DNA of 64,000 nt, taken from contig CM065394.1 in NCBI GenBank assembly GCA_033060915.1, forward strand, positions 9,339,501-9,403,500, read 5' to 3'. A program made the position numbers and the translations under genes. Of this stretch, positions 21,060-34,731 are shown in pieces (positions within the stretch are counted from its first letter, which is position 1; each line of letters starts with the position of its first letter). Below the pieces are notes generated by a model. It was not told where the DNA came from. It ran no database searches and saw nothing but the letters and a program-made list of their open reading frames with translations. Origin of the DNA: Euryodendron excelsum. Its lineage: Eukaryota; Streptophyta; Magnoliopsida; Ericales; Pentaphylacaceae.

Positions 21060-24000
21060 TAACCTAGGCTTATGTAATCATAGCAACTTCTTGCACCTAA
21101 CTTATTTTCAAACTTTCAATTTTATTTTATTTTATTTTATATGGACTTTTTATATAAAATTCTTGTTCACTAAAACTTAGTACTCCAGATGTAAATTTTT
21201 AGTATAGATTATGCTGGGAAAACTAAATTATAATTGGCATTACATTGAATTATAACACTATGCAAATGTGTTGTAACTAATGCCAAATGAGTTGTAACTT
21301 AACCATATGGAATCGTAACAACCACTTACACCTAACTTATTTTCCAAATATTAAAATCTATGGGGTTTTGTTTTATATGCCTATTTTATATAAAATTCTT
21401 AGTCACCTAAACTTAATCCTCCAAACGTAAACTTTTAGTATGAAATGAGCTGGGGAAAACTTAATCATAATATGCATTACATTGAGTTATAACTTTATGC
21501 CAATGGGTTGTAACTAATAACAAATGAATCATAACCTAGCCTTGTGGGATTGTAACAACCACTTCCACCTAACTTGCTTTTCAAATTTTAAAAATTATGG
21601 GGGTTTGTTTTTTATGCTCATTGTCATGCCCCGGTTTTTGCACCTTGAGATATGTGAGAAGTACATGGTACTCTTTTATTAGAACTCATCATCCTAAAAG
21701 GACAAGTGCAACTAAGTTCAAATTGATTTGAATAAGGGCTTTTGAAAAAAGATTTGGAGTTGCCACCTAACTTTAATAAGGTGAGTTAGGTCAGCTAAAA
21801 TTAAGTAAAGTCCGAAGATATAAACTTAAGGTTTTTGAAAAGGTTTTTGAAAATGTTTTGGAAAAACTTTATCAAGAGATGGTTTTTTTTTTTAATTTTT
21901 TTTTATGGATAAAATAGGTTGTATGGCAACCTTTGGAAAGATTTAAACCCTTTTTTAAAATAACTCCATTTTGGACTTTTGAAAATAGTGATTCTAGATT
22001 CGAAGGTTGGTTGTGTATAGAGAAGATGCACTAGAGTATCATTCTATCCCACCCTTACGGTACCTACATGTTTTTTCACCCTAAGTTCACTAATTTAGAA
22101 TTTATGGTTATCCAATGTCTAATTATATCAACTTTGAGAATTTTAGAAAGAGATTTATGTTATCAACTTTGGGATGATGTGATGCATGATATGCAAATGC
22201 ATGAAAATAATTTTGAAAGAGATTTTGAAAAAGGGAATTGAAAGTTTGAAAAAGGTTGTGACTGCACCTATTAGTGTTGCTTATGTATTCTTTTGTTAGA
22301 AATCAGGTCAGTCATAGTTCAGATGCGGGGTCCGATTGAAAATAGACACTTTAGGGTCTTTGAAAAGTTTGACTTGAAAAGGGTTTGATTTGAACTTTGA
22401 CTTGAAGATTTAAAATTAAACTTTGAAATAAAACTTGGACCTGTTTTGGAAAGTTTGAATTGAACTTGATTTAAATTGGGGTTTTAAAACTATCTTGATG
22501 TAGACTTAAGGTTTAGGAAAAGGTTAAAGTTTCATAACTCAGGGTTAAGGTTGAACTAGAGTTTTGGCATCATAGGACTTTGGTAACCTAGGGTTTAAAC
22601 ATGCCCTTGAAAAGTTTGATTTTAGAAAGCTTAATTTTAGAAAGTTCAAAATTAGGAAAGTTTTATTTTAGGTAAGAATTGATTTTTGAAAAGATTTGAT
22701 TTAAGAAACATTGAATTTTGAAGTTGAGTTTGAAAACATTTGACCTAGATTTGAGGCAACTTGGGAGTTAAGCAATCCTAGGACCTAGAGTTTATGCAAT
22801 GCATTTGAATTGAAATATTGGATTTCAATTGAAAAAGAAAAGTTATATATTTAAAAAGTTTGCAAAGGAAAAGTTTTGAAATTATGAAAGATTGACATTA
22901 GGAAAAATTGTAATTAGGAAAGAATTGATTTGACTTGAAAGTTGAAAGCTTTAGTTTTGAAAATCTATCATTTTATGTAACTTTTGAATTAGAAAATCTA
23001 TGATTTCATGTAAAAAATAATTTTAAAAATCTATGATTTGTTGCAAATAGAAGGCCATGATTTTATATGAGAAGCGCAGGGTTTGATTTGGACTTTAAGA
23101 TTCAATGTTTCTGGAAAGTAAATTTTTTAAAATAATTTTTAGGAAGTGAATTTGCTAAAACTATTTTAGAAAGTTTTGAATATAGACTTTTGAAAATCTC
23201 TTAAATATCTCACTTTTGTAAAACGATTCTAATCATGAGAAGAGTAGAACCATTCTAGGGTTGTGATTTTTTAAAACAACTAGGGTTTGAAACCCTAATA
23301 TCGACCTTGAAGATCTCATTGAATATAATACTTTCCTAAAACAACCCTAATTATGAAATGACTAGAATCATCTAAGGGTTGTGGTTTTGAAAATAAGTAG
23401 GGTTTGAAACCCTAGATATGTACCTTGATGGTCTCATTTAATGTAGCACTTTCCTAAAACAATCCTAAACATGGAATGGCTAGAATCATCTTAGGGTTGT
23501 GGCTTTGAAAATAATTTTAAAAATAGCTTTTTGGATGCAAGTTTTAAAGAAAGCTTTGAATGCAATATTGAATACAATGTATGAACATAACAACCACAAT
23601 GTAATAGGGACGTGAATATACAAGGCTAGACTTTACCACATAATCAAGGGGGCCGGACCCACACCGTCTTAGGTTAAATTCGAAGAAATTCCCCAACACA
23701 GTGACTTCTTCGAAGGCCTTCCTAGGCATAAACCGGAAAATCACTTGGTTCAAGCATACAAGAAGAGAGGGTAGAAGATGGGGATTAAAATAGAGAATAG
23801 TCTAAGTAAACTAGGAGGAAGAAGAGAAAGTGGGATTACATAAAAGTAAATAGAACCGTACATTGTCTTCTTATTAGGTTGAATGCTTCAATGGAGGAGT
23901 TGCTTGAACTTAAGAGACCTTTAGGAACTTTAAAGAGGCTGGACTTGACGTTCAATGGAGCTTGGAGATTGGGGTTTTAGTGTTTAGAGTGTATGAAAGG

Positions 24001-27000
24001 TAGGGTTTGACTGTAGGAAGCTAGAACTTGAGAAAGCCTTGAGATAATTAGGTTTTTGGGGTTACTCAAAGTCTGTTTTTAGAGAGGCAGAGTTTCTGGA
24101 GCAATTTTATTGATATGGAATACATAGGGGGTGGCCTATATTTATAAGTAGCCAAAGTTGGCTCTAGCGCTTGCTGTAATGGCGCTAGGCCAAACTAGCC
24201 TCTTAGGAAAGTTGTTAAAGTAAAAAAAAAATAGATCTTTGACCCTTGGGAGTAAGGCAGAAGATTTGCGCGCCTAGCCTAGTGACTACCATGCAATTTT
24301 TAGCTTGGCTTGCCTATGAGTGACTCCAAAAAGTATGAGAATGATCTGGAAGGTTCCAAGTAGCCAAAATCAGCCAACATCGGCCAAGAATTTAAAGGAA
24401 TCCTTAAAAGAGTGCTTTGGAGGTAACCGATTTGATAATCAGGGTAGGGATGGTTTAAAAGGGTGATTACCTCACTAGGGTTAAAACGGTCATTTAATCC
24501 GAGTAGCATTGGGATTGACCCAAAGTAGTTCGTGAGAAGACTTAAAGGTTGGAAACACTATTAAGAGTGCTCTGAGAAATTTCTGGTTTGATACCCATAG
24601 CCGGTATGGTTGGAATAGGTGACTGGCCCACTAGGGGCAAAATGGTTATTTCGCTTTGGGTTTACTAGAATAAACTCATAATGATTCAAAAAGGTACTGA
24701 AAGCTTAAGAAAACTTTTAAAAGTATCCTCGGGAGGTAATCGATTTGATACCCAGAGCCGGTGTGGTTTTTGAAGGTGATTAGATGTCTAGGGGCAAAAT
24801 GGTCATTTTGAATGGATGCTCTCGGAATCGATCCAGAAGTGACTGGAAGGTACTAGAACGTGCTAGATTATCTTTAGGACAATTTTGGTAGGGTGGACTT
24901 ATCGCTTTGAGGTCTTATGTACTTTCTCTAGAAACACGCCGATGGGGCCTACTGGGGCGTTTTGGTCATTTTTTACCAGAATAGGCTAGTAAGCACTAAA
25001 GTTGACCTATGTTTTGAGTGTTTCCGTCACTCTAAGATGTGTAACAAGTTGGTTTCAAGAGGTATCCCATCATCCGATAAACATGTCACGGCCAAGAGGC
25101 GTGCTCGATCTCATGACGTAGGAGGTTTGTTAGTATTTCCAATGTCGACCTGTTTGTAAGTGTTGTCGTCATTCTAATGGTTGTGATGTTTGTGAGTGAT
25201 TTTTTCACTCTGACGGTGTGCGTTCATTTCAAAGATTGCCTAATCACGGGAAACTACTAGATAGTCTTATCGCCTCAGAGCCTTAGGTACTTTCCCGATT
25301 GATGTGCCGAGTAGTGGACATTCTACGTTGGCAAGCTAGTAGGCACCATAAGTGAACCACTCTATCATCTCATGAACTTGGGTTCCATCCTGACAGACAG
25401 GTGTGAAGGGACTTATCATTTGGAGGGGTTTTGTGCTTTCTTGGTAAGCGTTCCGTGATGGATGGACTTACTGTCTGAGGGATCAACTTTCTCGAAAGGT
25501 ATGCTGGATTGAGTTTGACTGGTCTGGACTGGATTGGAAGTGTAATTGTGGTTGAAATATGGACTTACTATCTTTAAGAAGACATGCTAACTTGAACCGA
25601 GTAATGCCCCAAGGACATTTTGATCATTTTACCTCTATTGGGCCTAGTGAGCCCACAAAGTAATTGATTAACTGGATTAAGTCTGGAAAGTCGATTAGTG
25701 CTTCAATGTATCTATGTCGTTTTGAATGTGGGTCTGGTCAGGCTGGAGAATGCTGAGTTGGCAAAAGTGGGGTGTTTATACCCATTTTATATAAAATTCT
25801 TATTCACATAAACTTAATTTTCTAGATGTGAATTTTTTTTATGAAGTGAGTAGGCAAAACATAATCATAATGGGCATTACGTTGAGTTATAACTCTATAC
25901 AAATCGGTAGCCTTAAGGAATCATAACAACTAATTACACCTAACTTATTTTCTAAAATTTAAAATTTATTTTCTTTTATTTTATATGCCCATTTTTTACA
26001 AAATTCTTATTCACCTAAACTTAATCCCTCAAGATGTAAATGTTTCGAATGAAATGAGCCGGGAAAAACTTAATCGTAATTGCCTTTACATTAGCTATAA
26101 CTCTATGCAAATGGGTTGTAACTAATACCAAATGAATCGAAACCTAGCATTATGGAATCATAACAACATTTATGCCTAACTAATTTTCCAAACTTTAAAA
26201 TTTATTCTCTTCTATTTTATATGGCCATTTTATATAAAATTCTTAGTCACCTAAACGTAATCCTTGAGATGTAAAATTTTAGTATGAAATAAGCCCTAGA
26301 AAACTTAATCGTAATATGCATTACATTGAGTTATAACTATATGCAAATGGGTTGTAACTAATACCAAATGAGTCATAACCTAGCCTCTTGTAATCATAGC
26401 AACCATTTACACCTAACGTATTTTTCAAATTTTAAAATTTATGGGGGTTTTTTTTATATGCCCATTTTATATGAAATTCTTATTTACCTAGACTTAATCT
26501 TCTAGATGTAAATGTTAAATCATGAACTGAACTAGGAAAACTAAATCATAATTGGCATTACAATGAGTTATAACTATATGCAAATGGGTTCTACTCAATA
26601 CAAAATGAGTCATAACCTAGCCTTATGGAATCGTAACAACTACTTGCACCTAACTTAATTTTCAAACTTTAAAATTTATTTTCTTTTATTTTATATGGCC
26701 ATTTTATTTAAAATTCTTATCCACCTAAACTTAGTCCTCCATGTGTAAATTTTTAGTATAGAGTGTGCTAGGAAAACTAAATCAGAATTGGCATTAAATT
26801 GAGTTATAACTCTATGCAAATGAGTCATAACCTAGCTTTATGGAATCGTAATGACTAATTACACCTAAGTTATTTTCCAAACATTTAAATTTATTTGCAT
26901 TTATTTTATATGAAAATTTTTTTATAAAATTCTTATTCACATAACTTAATCCTCCAGAAGTAAATTCTTAGTATGAAATGAGACAGAGAAAACTTAATCG

Positions 27001-27314
27001 TAATTGGCATTATATTGAGTTATAACTCCATACAAATGGGTTGTAACTAATACCAAATGAGTCATAACCTAGCCTTACGGAATCATAACAACCACTTACA
27101 CCAAAGTTGCTTTTCAAATTTTAAAAATTATGGGGGTTTATTTTGTGTGCCTAGTTTATATAAAATCATTATTCACCTAAACATAATCCTCCAAATGTAA
27201 AGTTTTAGTATGAAATGAGCCTAAAAAACTTTACCATAATTGGCATTATATTGAGTTATAACTCTATGCAAATGGATTGTAACTAATACCAAATGAGTCA
27301 TAACATAGCCTTAT
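21060..27314 (+). repeat. ~237-bp tandem repeat array, split by L5
   Basis: About nine copies of an AT-rich ~237-base unit (21060-21623 and 25781-27314). The landmark ACACCTAACTTATTTTC recurs near 21096, 21329, 21567, 25937, 26174, 26410, 26647, 26863 and 27101. Each unit has TTTATATAAAATTCTTA, a 12-base palindrome GAGTTATAACTC and GGGTTGTAACTAATA. L5 lies inside the third unit. The array sits in or next to the internal region of element C. It has no coding capacity. Confidence 0.88.
21624..25780 (-). mobile_element. L5: solo LTR inserted in the tandem repeat array
   Basis: Minus-oriented LTR of 4157 bases, running on the plus strand from TGTCATGCCC to GGTGTTTATA (sense start TATAAACACC, mutated from TGTAAGCACC). 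Flanks CTCAT (21619-21623) and CCCAT (25781-25785) are a 5-bp duplication with one transition. The interrupted repeat unit resumes exactly on the other side. It shows a TATA box on the minus strand (24139-24146), a purine-rich repeat track (about 22330-23200) and decayed GAGTG hairpins near 25130-25220. Confidence 0.88.
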
Positions 27315-27831
27315 TGTCGTGTCCCGATTTTTGCCTCGAGTCTAAGTCTTGACTAGAACAAATCCTGATACTCTTTTTGTTAGAACTCACCCTCCTAAGA
27401 GGATGAGTGCGACAGGGTTTGAACTTGAAATGCATTTGATTAAGGGTTTTTTGAAAATAGATTTGGAGTCGCCATCTAACTTTGATAAAGATGTGTTAAG
27501 TCACCCAAAACTAAGTAAAGTCTAAAGACTTAACTTAGGGTTTTTGAAAAACTTCATCAAGATAGGGTTTTTGGGGAAACAGGTTGGTTGGCAACCTTTG
27601 AAGAATGTTTAAGCCCTTTTAGAAAATGACTCTATCGTGCTCTCCGAAAATATTGATTCTAGGTTTAGAGGTTGGTTACGTGTAGGGAGGATAACTGAAA
27701 ACTATCACCCTACCTCGCCCTTAGGTACCTACATGTCTAATCACTCTAGGTTTCACTCACTTGAATCTCCGGTTCCTAATTAGTCCCCTATGTCCAATTG
27801 AAAAGGTTTTGAAAATGGTGATGTCATCACT
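27315..27831 (-). mobile_element. L6, left part: minus-oriented LTR hosting element D
   Basis: Begins TGTCGTGTCCCGATTTTT after the repeat array and shows the family blocks: a CTCCTAAGAGGATGAG stretch, GGAGTCGCCA and CCTACATGTC. It breaks at TCACT (27827-27831), where element D is inserted. It resumes at 59921 with the second TCACT. The base before 27315 fits a CTTAT target copy, whose partner lies outside the window. Confidence 0.85.
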
Positions 27832-29092
27832 TGTTGTGCTGTCGCGGGCATCCAAAAATAAAACCGATATCCCAAAAATAAATGTGTAGTAGTATGAGTA
27901 AGGATCATTCCTACAGAGAGTGTTTAGCCTAGTTTTATGCTATGTGAATTTTGGTGGGGGGTTTTGGATAAAATGAAAACAATTTTAATAATAACTAACT
28001 ACGGAACAATTTATATTAAAGTATTGAAATTAATCAAAAGTACAAATCTTGGTCTAGGTCAACATCCACCATTAGAATTTACAACTAATCATTGATGCAA
28101 GCATATCAATTCACACATTGAATATTTACAGTCGAAATTATTTTCCTATCTCTCTTTAGTCATAGTTAATTAGAAAACAAGCGATCTCATTAACCCTAAC
28201 TATTAAACAACCCAAGATAAGCACTCAAGGTTTAATCTAGTAGCAGCCTTAAGAATTAGACAAATCAATGAAACTAAACAATACAAGCACAAGCGGTTGC
28301 ATTTAATTTAGTCGAACGCCCTTCCTAAGGTCTAATAACTCCTAACACAGCAAATCATTAAATTTTAGTTGCTTCACAAATCATAGGAATCAAACAATTA
28401 CGGATTTGATATCTAATCCAGCAATAGTTTGCAACAAATAATAAACTAGTAGGCCTCCTAGCAATTAAACAAGATAATCATGAAGATAGGTACAGAAGAA
28501 CATTTGATACTCAAAGCATAAATCGAATAATGAAAACAAATTAGATCTCACAGTTTATTATTAATTTCGAGGTTTCTGTTTGCCTTTAACCAAGATTCAA
28601 GGTTTAGCCACACAAAGCCATGAAAACAACTTAAATAATAACCTAGAATAATATGAAAAACGCCAACCAACCCTAAAAACAAAACAGTCCCAGCTTTTAT
28701 AGGCTTCTGAAGTTCTATAGTTGCGCACAACCATTCGAATGCCCTTACTACCATTTGAACACATCGGACCACCGTTCGAACGGTGCGTCAAACGGACTTC
28801 GAATGGGAAAAATGCTGTCTGTATATTTCGAACGCACTTCGAACTTGAAATTGACATGAATCCGTTTGACACACTGTTCGAACGCATATGCTACCATTCG
28901 AATGCCTCTTGGGACTGTTCAAATGCTGCTTGCATTTTAGCTCAAATTCATCCTTTTTAAGCTAGGATTCTCTTCCTTGGCATTCCATAGCAACCTAAAT
29001 CAAAATATAAGAATAATGAGCATCTTTAGGCACCAACTAAGTATAAAAGATTAAATATTAAGGGAGAAAATATGACATTTGCATTCTCATCA
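27832..29092 (-). repeat. 3' LTR of element D
   Basis: 1261 bases, on the plus strand from TGTTGTGCTGTCGCGGGC to TTCTCATCA. It carries a cluster of TTCGAA palindromes at 28733-28930, including the perfect 16-base CACCGTTCGAACGGTG at 28770-28785. Its partner is 41599-41612 plus 58763-59920. Confidence 0.88.
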
Positions 29093-30554
29093 AATTCCCC
29101 CACACTTAACCGTTGCTCGTCCTCAGGCAAAACTCAAACTCACTTTTCCAAAAACACCTAGGTTGCAACAAAAAACAACCAAACTCTTCAAAACTCATAA
29201 CATATCATGAACAAACATTCTTAAACAACTCACAATTACTTAGCAAGTATTTCCACTCGAAGATGGAGTAAACTGAATATGTAGACCCTCACGGAAATAA
29301 ACACTCAACTCTCATATGTTTAAAAGGGTATGTGTATTGCTCAAATTCATTCCAATGGAAATGATCTACCATAGACTTGCATATCTTCTCATTCTCCACC
29401 ACTAGGATCACATAGATAACACGAATCATAAGGACTTGTTAAGGGTCATAACGGGGTTTAGGATCAAGGTGGAAAATATTTGGGAATGTAGCTCAAAAGC
29501 CATCGAAACTAGTGGAGCAAAAATGAATTAACTCAAGTTGAAATCTATAAGACTTGTAAAACCAATCACTCCATTCAACAACTTCTGTCTTGCATATATC
29601 CCATATAAACAAACCTATTTCTTAGAATTTTAGGATGGATTATAAACATGGATAGTTTGTAACATTAAAAGCAATTTCTTCCATCACTTCCCATCTCTTT
29701 TTCTTCTCTTTATTTTTATTTTTATTTTCCTTTCAAAATTACATTAACAATGGAATTCACAAATTGAGAATGAAAACATGTTCCATTTCACCAGCCATAG
29801 CCCTACCACCATTTCGGACAGCCCCACACTTATTTCTCGCACACCCATACATATCATAATGATGAACAATGCTCCACTAGCTCTTCGGTTTGGGTAAAGG
29901 CATTATTTTTGTTTTCGAATTTAAAGCTTGTAATGTGGGTTCACAATAACGAAAAAAAAAAAAACAACATATAAAGCTCAAAGGGATTCATAAAGGGAAA
30001 AATTAATTACAAGGTAGGCTATTTGGCTTCTGTATCTTATAACAAAGATGGCCATAATCATGTTCATGCATGCATGTGTCAATATGACCTCAGAGAGAAT
30101 CAAGGCAAGTTCTAGAGAAACAAATCCATGGAAGAATATCTCAGATGAAAGAAAATAGTGACTGATATGGATGTGTCAGTCTAAAGGCTTAAAATCTCAC
30201 CGGTTTTTGTCTATCAAATTCAGTCACTCCAATCGCAAGGAAAATAACTAGACTAATTAATACTAAGTTGGAAACTCACTTAGTCAATCATGTTATGAAT
30301 TCTTCAAGCTTAATTGAATCTCGTTATTATTTTATCCAAATTTTAAATAAATTAAAACACAAAAACACTACCTAAATCCCCTCCCCCACACTTAAAACTT
30401 ATATTGTCCCTAATGTAAAGTAAAATGCATAGAAAGGACAGAGTTAACCAATGTACAAATGCAAAAATAAGAAAAGAAAAATGAACTTCCCTTGGGTTGC
30501 CTCCCAAGCAATGCCTTTGTTTATTGTCATGGGCTCGACTTAATGCTTCATTCT
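29093..30554 (-). other. 3' untranslated internal part of element D
   Basis: Between the integrase stop and the 3' LTR; no gene is recognised. The PPT (GTGTGGGGG on the minus strand) abuts the LTR, with CCCCCACACTTAA at 29097-29109. The same 13 bases recur at 30383-30395, just after the integrase end. An Athila env-like gene would be expected here in some elements but none is visible. Confidence 0.7.
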
Positions 30555-31211
30555 TCAATCAGTATAAATCGGATCCTCAAGGTCCAGTTTCTCCATATTC
30601 TCAACTTGGAAACCTTCATAGAAATGCTTAAGTTGATGGCCATTCACTTTGAACACTTTGGAAGTGGCTAAGCTTTGAATTTCAATTGCACCATGAGGAA
30701 AAACATTAGTAACGACAAAAGGTCCAATCCAATGAGAACGCAACTTACCTGGAAATAAATGAAGCCGTGACTGGTATAGAAGGACTTTCTGACCAGCTAT
30801 AAACTCCTTCCTAGAAATCATCTTGTCATGAAAAGCCTTTGTCTTTTCCTTGTAAATCCTTGCACTCTCATAGGCATCATTGCGAATTTCCTCAAACTCT
30901 TGGAGTTGTAATTTTCTATGTTCTCCACTTTCATCCATCTTTATGTTAAAACTCTTGATAGCCCAATAAGCTTTGTGTTCTAACTCAACTGGTAGGTGGC
31001 ACGGTTTCTCAAATACCAATCGATAAGGGGACATACCAATGGGCATTTAATATGCAGTCCTGTACGCCCACAAAGCATCATCTAAGTGCAAACCCCAATC
31101 TTTTCTACTTGGATTGATCGTCTTTTCAATGATGGACTTGATTTCTCGATTTGGAACTTCCGCTTGTCCACTAGTTTGCGAATGATATGAAGTTGACACT
31201 TTATGTGTCAT
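30555..31211 (-). pseudogene. Element D integrase, C-terminal half
   Basis: Continues the integrase after L7. The catalytic-glutamate segment ([14 protein letters not shown]) is followed by [11 protein letters not shown]. Then comes an in-frame TAA (about 31047-31049) where relatives have Lys, then [11 protein letters not shown] and a chromodomain-free C-terminal part. The GPF-type motif [17 protein letters not shown]...GPFVV lies near residues 105-135 of the last 163. The reading frame ends at 30555. Function in the intact family: insertion of cDNA into the genome. Broken here by L7, a stop codon and mutations. Confidence 0.85.
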
Positions 31212-34200
31212 TGTCGCGCCCAGATTTTTCGCACTCGAGGAATACTCACCCAAGCGGGAAAAATGCTGTACTGTCTCGTTAGAACTCACCCTCCTAGAAG
31301 AATGAGTGCGACTAGATTTGAATTGAAAATAACTGGTTTGAATAAAAGGCTTTGGAAAAAGATTTGGAGTCGCCACCTAACTTGATTAAGGTGAGTTAGG
31401 TCACCTAAAAACTAAGCATAATTCGAAAACTACACTTAGGGTTTTGGAAAACAATTTTTGAAATATCTCCTCAAGAGAGGGTTTTTAAAGAAAACAAGTT
31501 GTTTGGTAACCTTTGGAAAATATTTAGCCATTTTTTGAAAAATAACTCCTTTAGGTCTTTGAAATCAGTGATCCTAGGTTCGGAGGTTGGTTACGTGTAG
31601 GGAAGACGCACTAAGCTATCACCCTACCCCGCCCTTTCAGTACCTACATGTCAATTTACCCTAGATTCACCTATGAGAGTCTTTAATTAACTATGTTCAA
31701 CCCTATTCACTTTAGAAAAACAACATTTGAAAACTAACATGATGCATGATATGCAAGTGCAAAATAAGAGAGAATTGGAAAATAGAAATTGATTTGAAAA
31801 GAAATTGATTTGATTTGAAAATAGATTTGAAGAAATAGAATTGAAATTGGAAAGTTTAAAAATTGAAGGTAGAAATTTGAAAATAGAAATTTTGAAATTG
31901 GAATTTGAGATTCGAAAAGATTTTGGAAACCACACCCATGAGGGTGGAATTGAAAGTTTGAAAAGTATTGTGACCGTACCTATGAAGGTTGCCTACGTAT
32001 CCCTTTGGGGGAATCAGGTCAGTCGTAGTTTGGACCGAAGTCCAATTGAAAATAGAAGAGTGGATTGAAGAAGGAACTTGAATTGGACATTGAATTTGAT
32101 TTGAAATTAGAAAAGGAGATTTTAAATTGGAATTGAGAGGATTGGACTTGCTTTGATTTTGGAAAGACTTGGTTTTAGGAAACCTAGACTTAGGAAAGAG
32201 AAGGGACTTAGGAAAAATTTAACTTGACTTGAAAGGTTTAGGAAATTAGGAAATATTGGATTTAGGAAATGTTCAAATTAGGAAAGGTTCGATTTAGGAA
32301 AGTGTCATTTTTGGAAAGTTTGAGATTAGGAAAGTTTTAGGTTTAGGAAAGTTTTGAAATTAGGAAAGTTCATTTTTGGAAAGTTTTGGAATTAGGAAAG
32401 GTTAGAATTAGGAAAGTTTTGAATTAAGAAAGTTTTGAATTTTGAAATGTTTGAAAAAGGGAAGTTTTGAATTTAGAAAGTTTTGAAAACAAGGAAGTTT
32501 TGAAAATAAGAAAGTTTCGTTTTGGGAAAGGTTTGAAAAAGGAAAGTTTTCAACTTAGGAAATGTTTGAATTAAGAAAGTTCTGACTTAAGAAAGTCTTA
32601 AATTAAGAAAGCTTTCAGTTTAGAAAAGTCTTAGATTTGGAAAGATGTTGAAGTTTTGGAAAGTTTAGAGTTCAAAAAGATTTGGGTTTAGAAAGATTTA
32701 ACTTAAGAAAGTTTTGAATTTAGGAAACTTAGAATTTTAGAAAGATTTGAACTTTAGAAAGTTTAGGATTTAGAAAGTTTTAGAGTTTGAATTTTAGAAA
32801 GTCTTGAAATTAGAAAAGGCTTGAGTTTAGGAAAGATTTGAAAACCTAGGTTTAAGAAGTTAAGATTTGAAAAGAGGGTAGAATTAGGAAAGGGTTGAAT
32901 TAGGAAAGATTTGAAAGTTGAGTTTTAAAGTTTAGGAAAGATTTTTATGTTCAAGTTTTGGAAACTTAAGATTTAGGAAAGTGAAAGTTTAGGAAGGATT
33001 TGAATTAAGAAAGAGTTGGATTTTGAAATTTAAGGAAAGATTTAGAGTTTAGGTTTAGGAAACTTATGGTTTAGGAAGCTTATGGTTTAGGAAGGTATTG
33101 AATTAGGAAAGGTTTGGATTAAGAAGGGATTGGATTTGGTTTCTAAAAGAGAAAGGTTAGATTTTGTTTCCAAAAACGGAGGATGGGATCTAGTTTCCTA
33201 AACGGGAAGATTGGATTCGGGAAGAATTTGAAAAGGGAGATTCTAGAAACCCTAGTTTTGGAAGTGTGGAATTTTAGCGTAGAAAAGAGGTTTTGGAAAC
33301 ATGTATAGTTTGGATATGAAAACAAGAGGTTTTTGGAAACCTAGGTTTGGGGCAAAGTTTGAAAATCACGTTTTTGGAAAGAAAATTAGGGTTTCCTAAT
33401 TGTGGGTTCTAGGGTTTGATTTGGGTTCTAAGGAGAAGGGATTTTTAGAAAGTGCGTTTTTAGAAACGAATGTTTTCTAGAAGGCAATCCTAGGGAGGAG
33501 TTTTTGGAAAGTGAATTTGAAGAGTGAGTTTTGAAAAGTGTGTTTTTAGAAACGTGTTTTTTGGAAAGAAGATCCTAGAGGAGAGTTTCTAGAAGAAAAA
33601 TTTTGGGAAGAGAGTTTTTAGAAAGATTTTTGGAGAGAGTTTTTAGGAAGGTGAATCTAGGGAGTGTTTTTAAAGGGTGAATTTTGAGGAAAAGATTTTG
33701 GAGAGAGAATTTTGAAAAAAAAAATAGATTTTGGAAGGGAGTTTTTGAAAACAATTTTGGAGAGGAGAGTTTTAGGAAAGTATGTTGAAAAAGAGATTTT
33801 TAGGAAGAGATTTTTGAAAAGAGGGTTTTTAGAAGGTGTAAAAACATCTCACTTCCCTAAAACAATTCTAGCCATAAGAGGACTAGAACCACTTTAAGAA
33901 AGTGGTTTTGAAAACAAGGTTTGAAAATATAGACCAAAAGGTCACTTTTAATGTAACACTTTTTTAAAGCAACCCTAGCCATGGAAAGGCTAGAATCACC
34001 CTAGGATTGTGATTTTGAAAACATGTTTTTGAAAAGAGCTTTTGATGCAATTTTTGAAAACAAGTTTGAAAAGGATTTTTGAAAACAACTTTTTGAAAAC
34101 GAATTTTGGAAGATGCAAGACTATGATATGCACAATGCAATTTGGGGTCGTGAACATACAAGGTTAAGGCTTCACCACATAATCAAGGGGGCCGGACCCA

Positions 34201-34723
34201 CGTGGTCTTTGGTTAGACTAGAAGAAAGCCCCCGACATGGTGACTCTCCAACAGTCTAATCCTACACATGGACCGGGAGTCCCCTTGTTTCAAGCATGCA
34301 AAGAATGGGGGGGGAAAGAGATGGGGGATTAAAATAGAGAAAACCCAAGTGGGTTGGAGAGAGAAGAGAGAGGGGGGAAGTGCAGAAAATTAAATAGGGA
34401 GCCTACCTTGTATCTTCTTTAATTTGCGCGCCTTACTTGTCTTTGGTCTTCGGTCTTCGTCTTGATCTTCTTCTTCAGTCTTCAAGGGTTATCTTTAAGC
34501 TTTGGATGGCAGCTCTTCAAGTCTTCGAAGGGTGGTTGAAGGCTAGTGTACGAGTGTATGGGGGAGTGTATAAGTATATAGGAGGCTAGGGTTTGTGTAT
34601 AGTGGCTAGGGTTTGGGAAAACCTAGGGAGGCTAGGGTTTTGGAGGTGCTCGAGCTCTGTGTATCGAAATATAGGATTTTTAGGTTAAGTTTGCAGACCC
34701 TTTTCACGTCGAACGAGGCTCTG

Positions 34724-34731
34724 TATTTATA
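34724..34731 (-). promoter_or_regulatory. TATA box of L7
   Basis: TATAAATA on the minus strand in CTATAAATACAGAG, the same context as in L2. Telo-boxes (CTAGGGTTT on the plus strand) lie at about 34588-34640, downstream in sense. Confidence 0.7.

Noticed and set aside
19559..21066. Host gene at 19503-21066
   Set aside because: The region is element internal DNA matching element B; the short frames have no recognisable family.
29093..30554. Env-like gene of an Athila element
   Set aside because: No long frame, signal peptide or membrane segment could be followed here on either strand.
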